From the NCBI GenBank assembly GCA_031259225.1, contig JAIRLT010000005.1, positions 1 to 5,288 on the forward strand: a stretch of DNA of 5,288 nt, written 5' to 3'. The position numbers were made by a program, and so were the translations under genes. This document shows, in pieces, positions 5,097 through 5,288 of the stretch (position 1 is its first letter; the number at the start of each line of letters is the position of its first letter). The DNA comes from Prevotellaceae bacterium. Lineage in GTDB: Bacteria > Bacteroidota > Bacteroidia > Bacteroidales > UBA932. The notes below the pieces were generated by a model. It did not search any database. It was not told where the DNA came from and worked only from the letters and a program-made list of their open reading frames with translations.

Positions 5097-5288
5097 AATG
5101 CCGCCAGATATTCTGGCGGCGCCGCCAAATGTTCCGGCAATGCCGCCAAGACTTCTGGCGGCGCCGCCAAATATTCTGGCAATGCCGCCAAGACTTCTGG
5201 CGGCGCCGCCAAATGTTCTGGCAATGCCGCCAAGACTTCTGGCGGCGCCGCCAAATGTTCTGGCAATGCCGCCAAGACTTCTGGCGGC
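5097..5288. repeat. 42-bp GC-rich tandem repeat array, continuing past the window edge
   Basis: There are four full 42-bp units starting at 5097, 5139, 5181 and 5223, plus the first 24 bases of a fifth at 5265. Units 3 and 4 are identical, unit 2 differs from them at one base, and unit 1 at five. Each unit is two related 21-bp halves of the form GCCGCCA-A-nnn-TTCTGGC-nnn, so the array is a two-level repeat. Every unit contains a perfect 7-bp hairpin (GCCGCCA with TGGCGGC) and the 14-bp palindrome TGGCGGCGCCGCCA. Because 42 is a multiple of three and there are no internal stops, several frames on both strands stay open. Minus strand 5288-5006 reads as LPEHLAA/PPEVLAA heptads ending at a TAG. 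A plus frame reads NAAKTSGGAAKCSG, and another reads MPPRLLAAPPNVLA from an ATG at 5098. No signal favours one of them, so it is annotated as a repeat, not a gene. Confidence 0.9.

Noticed and set aside
5006..5288. Minus-strand frame through the tandem array as a real leucine/proline-rich protein gene
   Set aside because: The only start inside the window is a TTG within the repeat. Other frames on both strands are equally open, and its stop lies in the heptad repeat of element copy 3. It cannot be decided without sequence to the right.
5097..5288. CRISPR array
   Set aside because: The units are contiguous and nearly identical over all 42 bp; there are no unique spacers between conserved repeats.

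Overview
The window looks like chromosomal DNA of a Bacteroidota bacterium, most likely of the order Bacteroidales. The evidence is a TAnnTTTG-type -7 promoter box before argB, the absence of Shine-Dalgarno sequences, a secreted protein with a C-terminal FISUMP-like domain, and ArgB, ArgE and ArgH sequences of the type seen in that phylum. Species cannot be read from the sequence.

Layout. Bases 1-443 are AT-rich and hold the possible end of an upstream gene, a 51-residue lipoprotein gene (69-224), and directly behind it a 157-base palindromic element that can fold into four hairpins (226-382). A secreted, cysteine-rich protein follows at 444-1577. A Bacteroidota promoter (1614-1645) then starts a three-gene arginine cluster on the plus strand: argB (1664-2506), argE (2527-3600) and argH (3646-4938). 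The remaining 350 bases have no convincing gene. They hold a large imperfect inverted repeat directly after the argH stop, a short spacer, and a GC-rich 42-bp tandem array that runs off the right edge.

The genes together. ArgB phosphorylates N-acyl-glutamate, ArgE removes the acyl group late in the pathway, and ArgH makes arginine from argininosuccinate. Short gaps and a single recognisable promoter suggest one transcript. In this phylum the acyl group is known to be kept up to the citrulline stage, so ArgE may act on N-acyl-citrulline and feed ArgG/ArgH. The other pathway genes (argC, argD, the transcarbamylase gene, argG) are not in the window.

The most unusual feature is the intergenic DNA. 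All three junctions of the arg cluster carry the same composite element: an 8-bp palindrome GGCGCGCC, absent elsewhere in the window, flanked on one or both sides by degenerate 7-bp tandem repeats. One copy supplies the last ~20 codons and the stop of argB, one supplies the bases up to the argH start, and one forms a long hairpin right after the argH stop. The argB promoter region carries an analogous 8-bp tandem repeat. No complete new enzyme or defence system is visible; the novelty, if any, lies in these repeat families.
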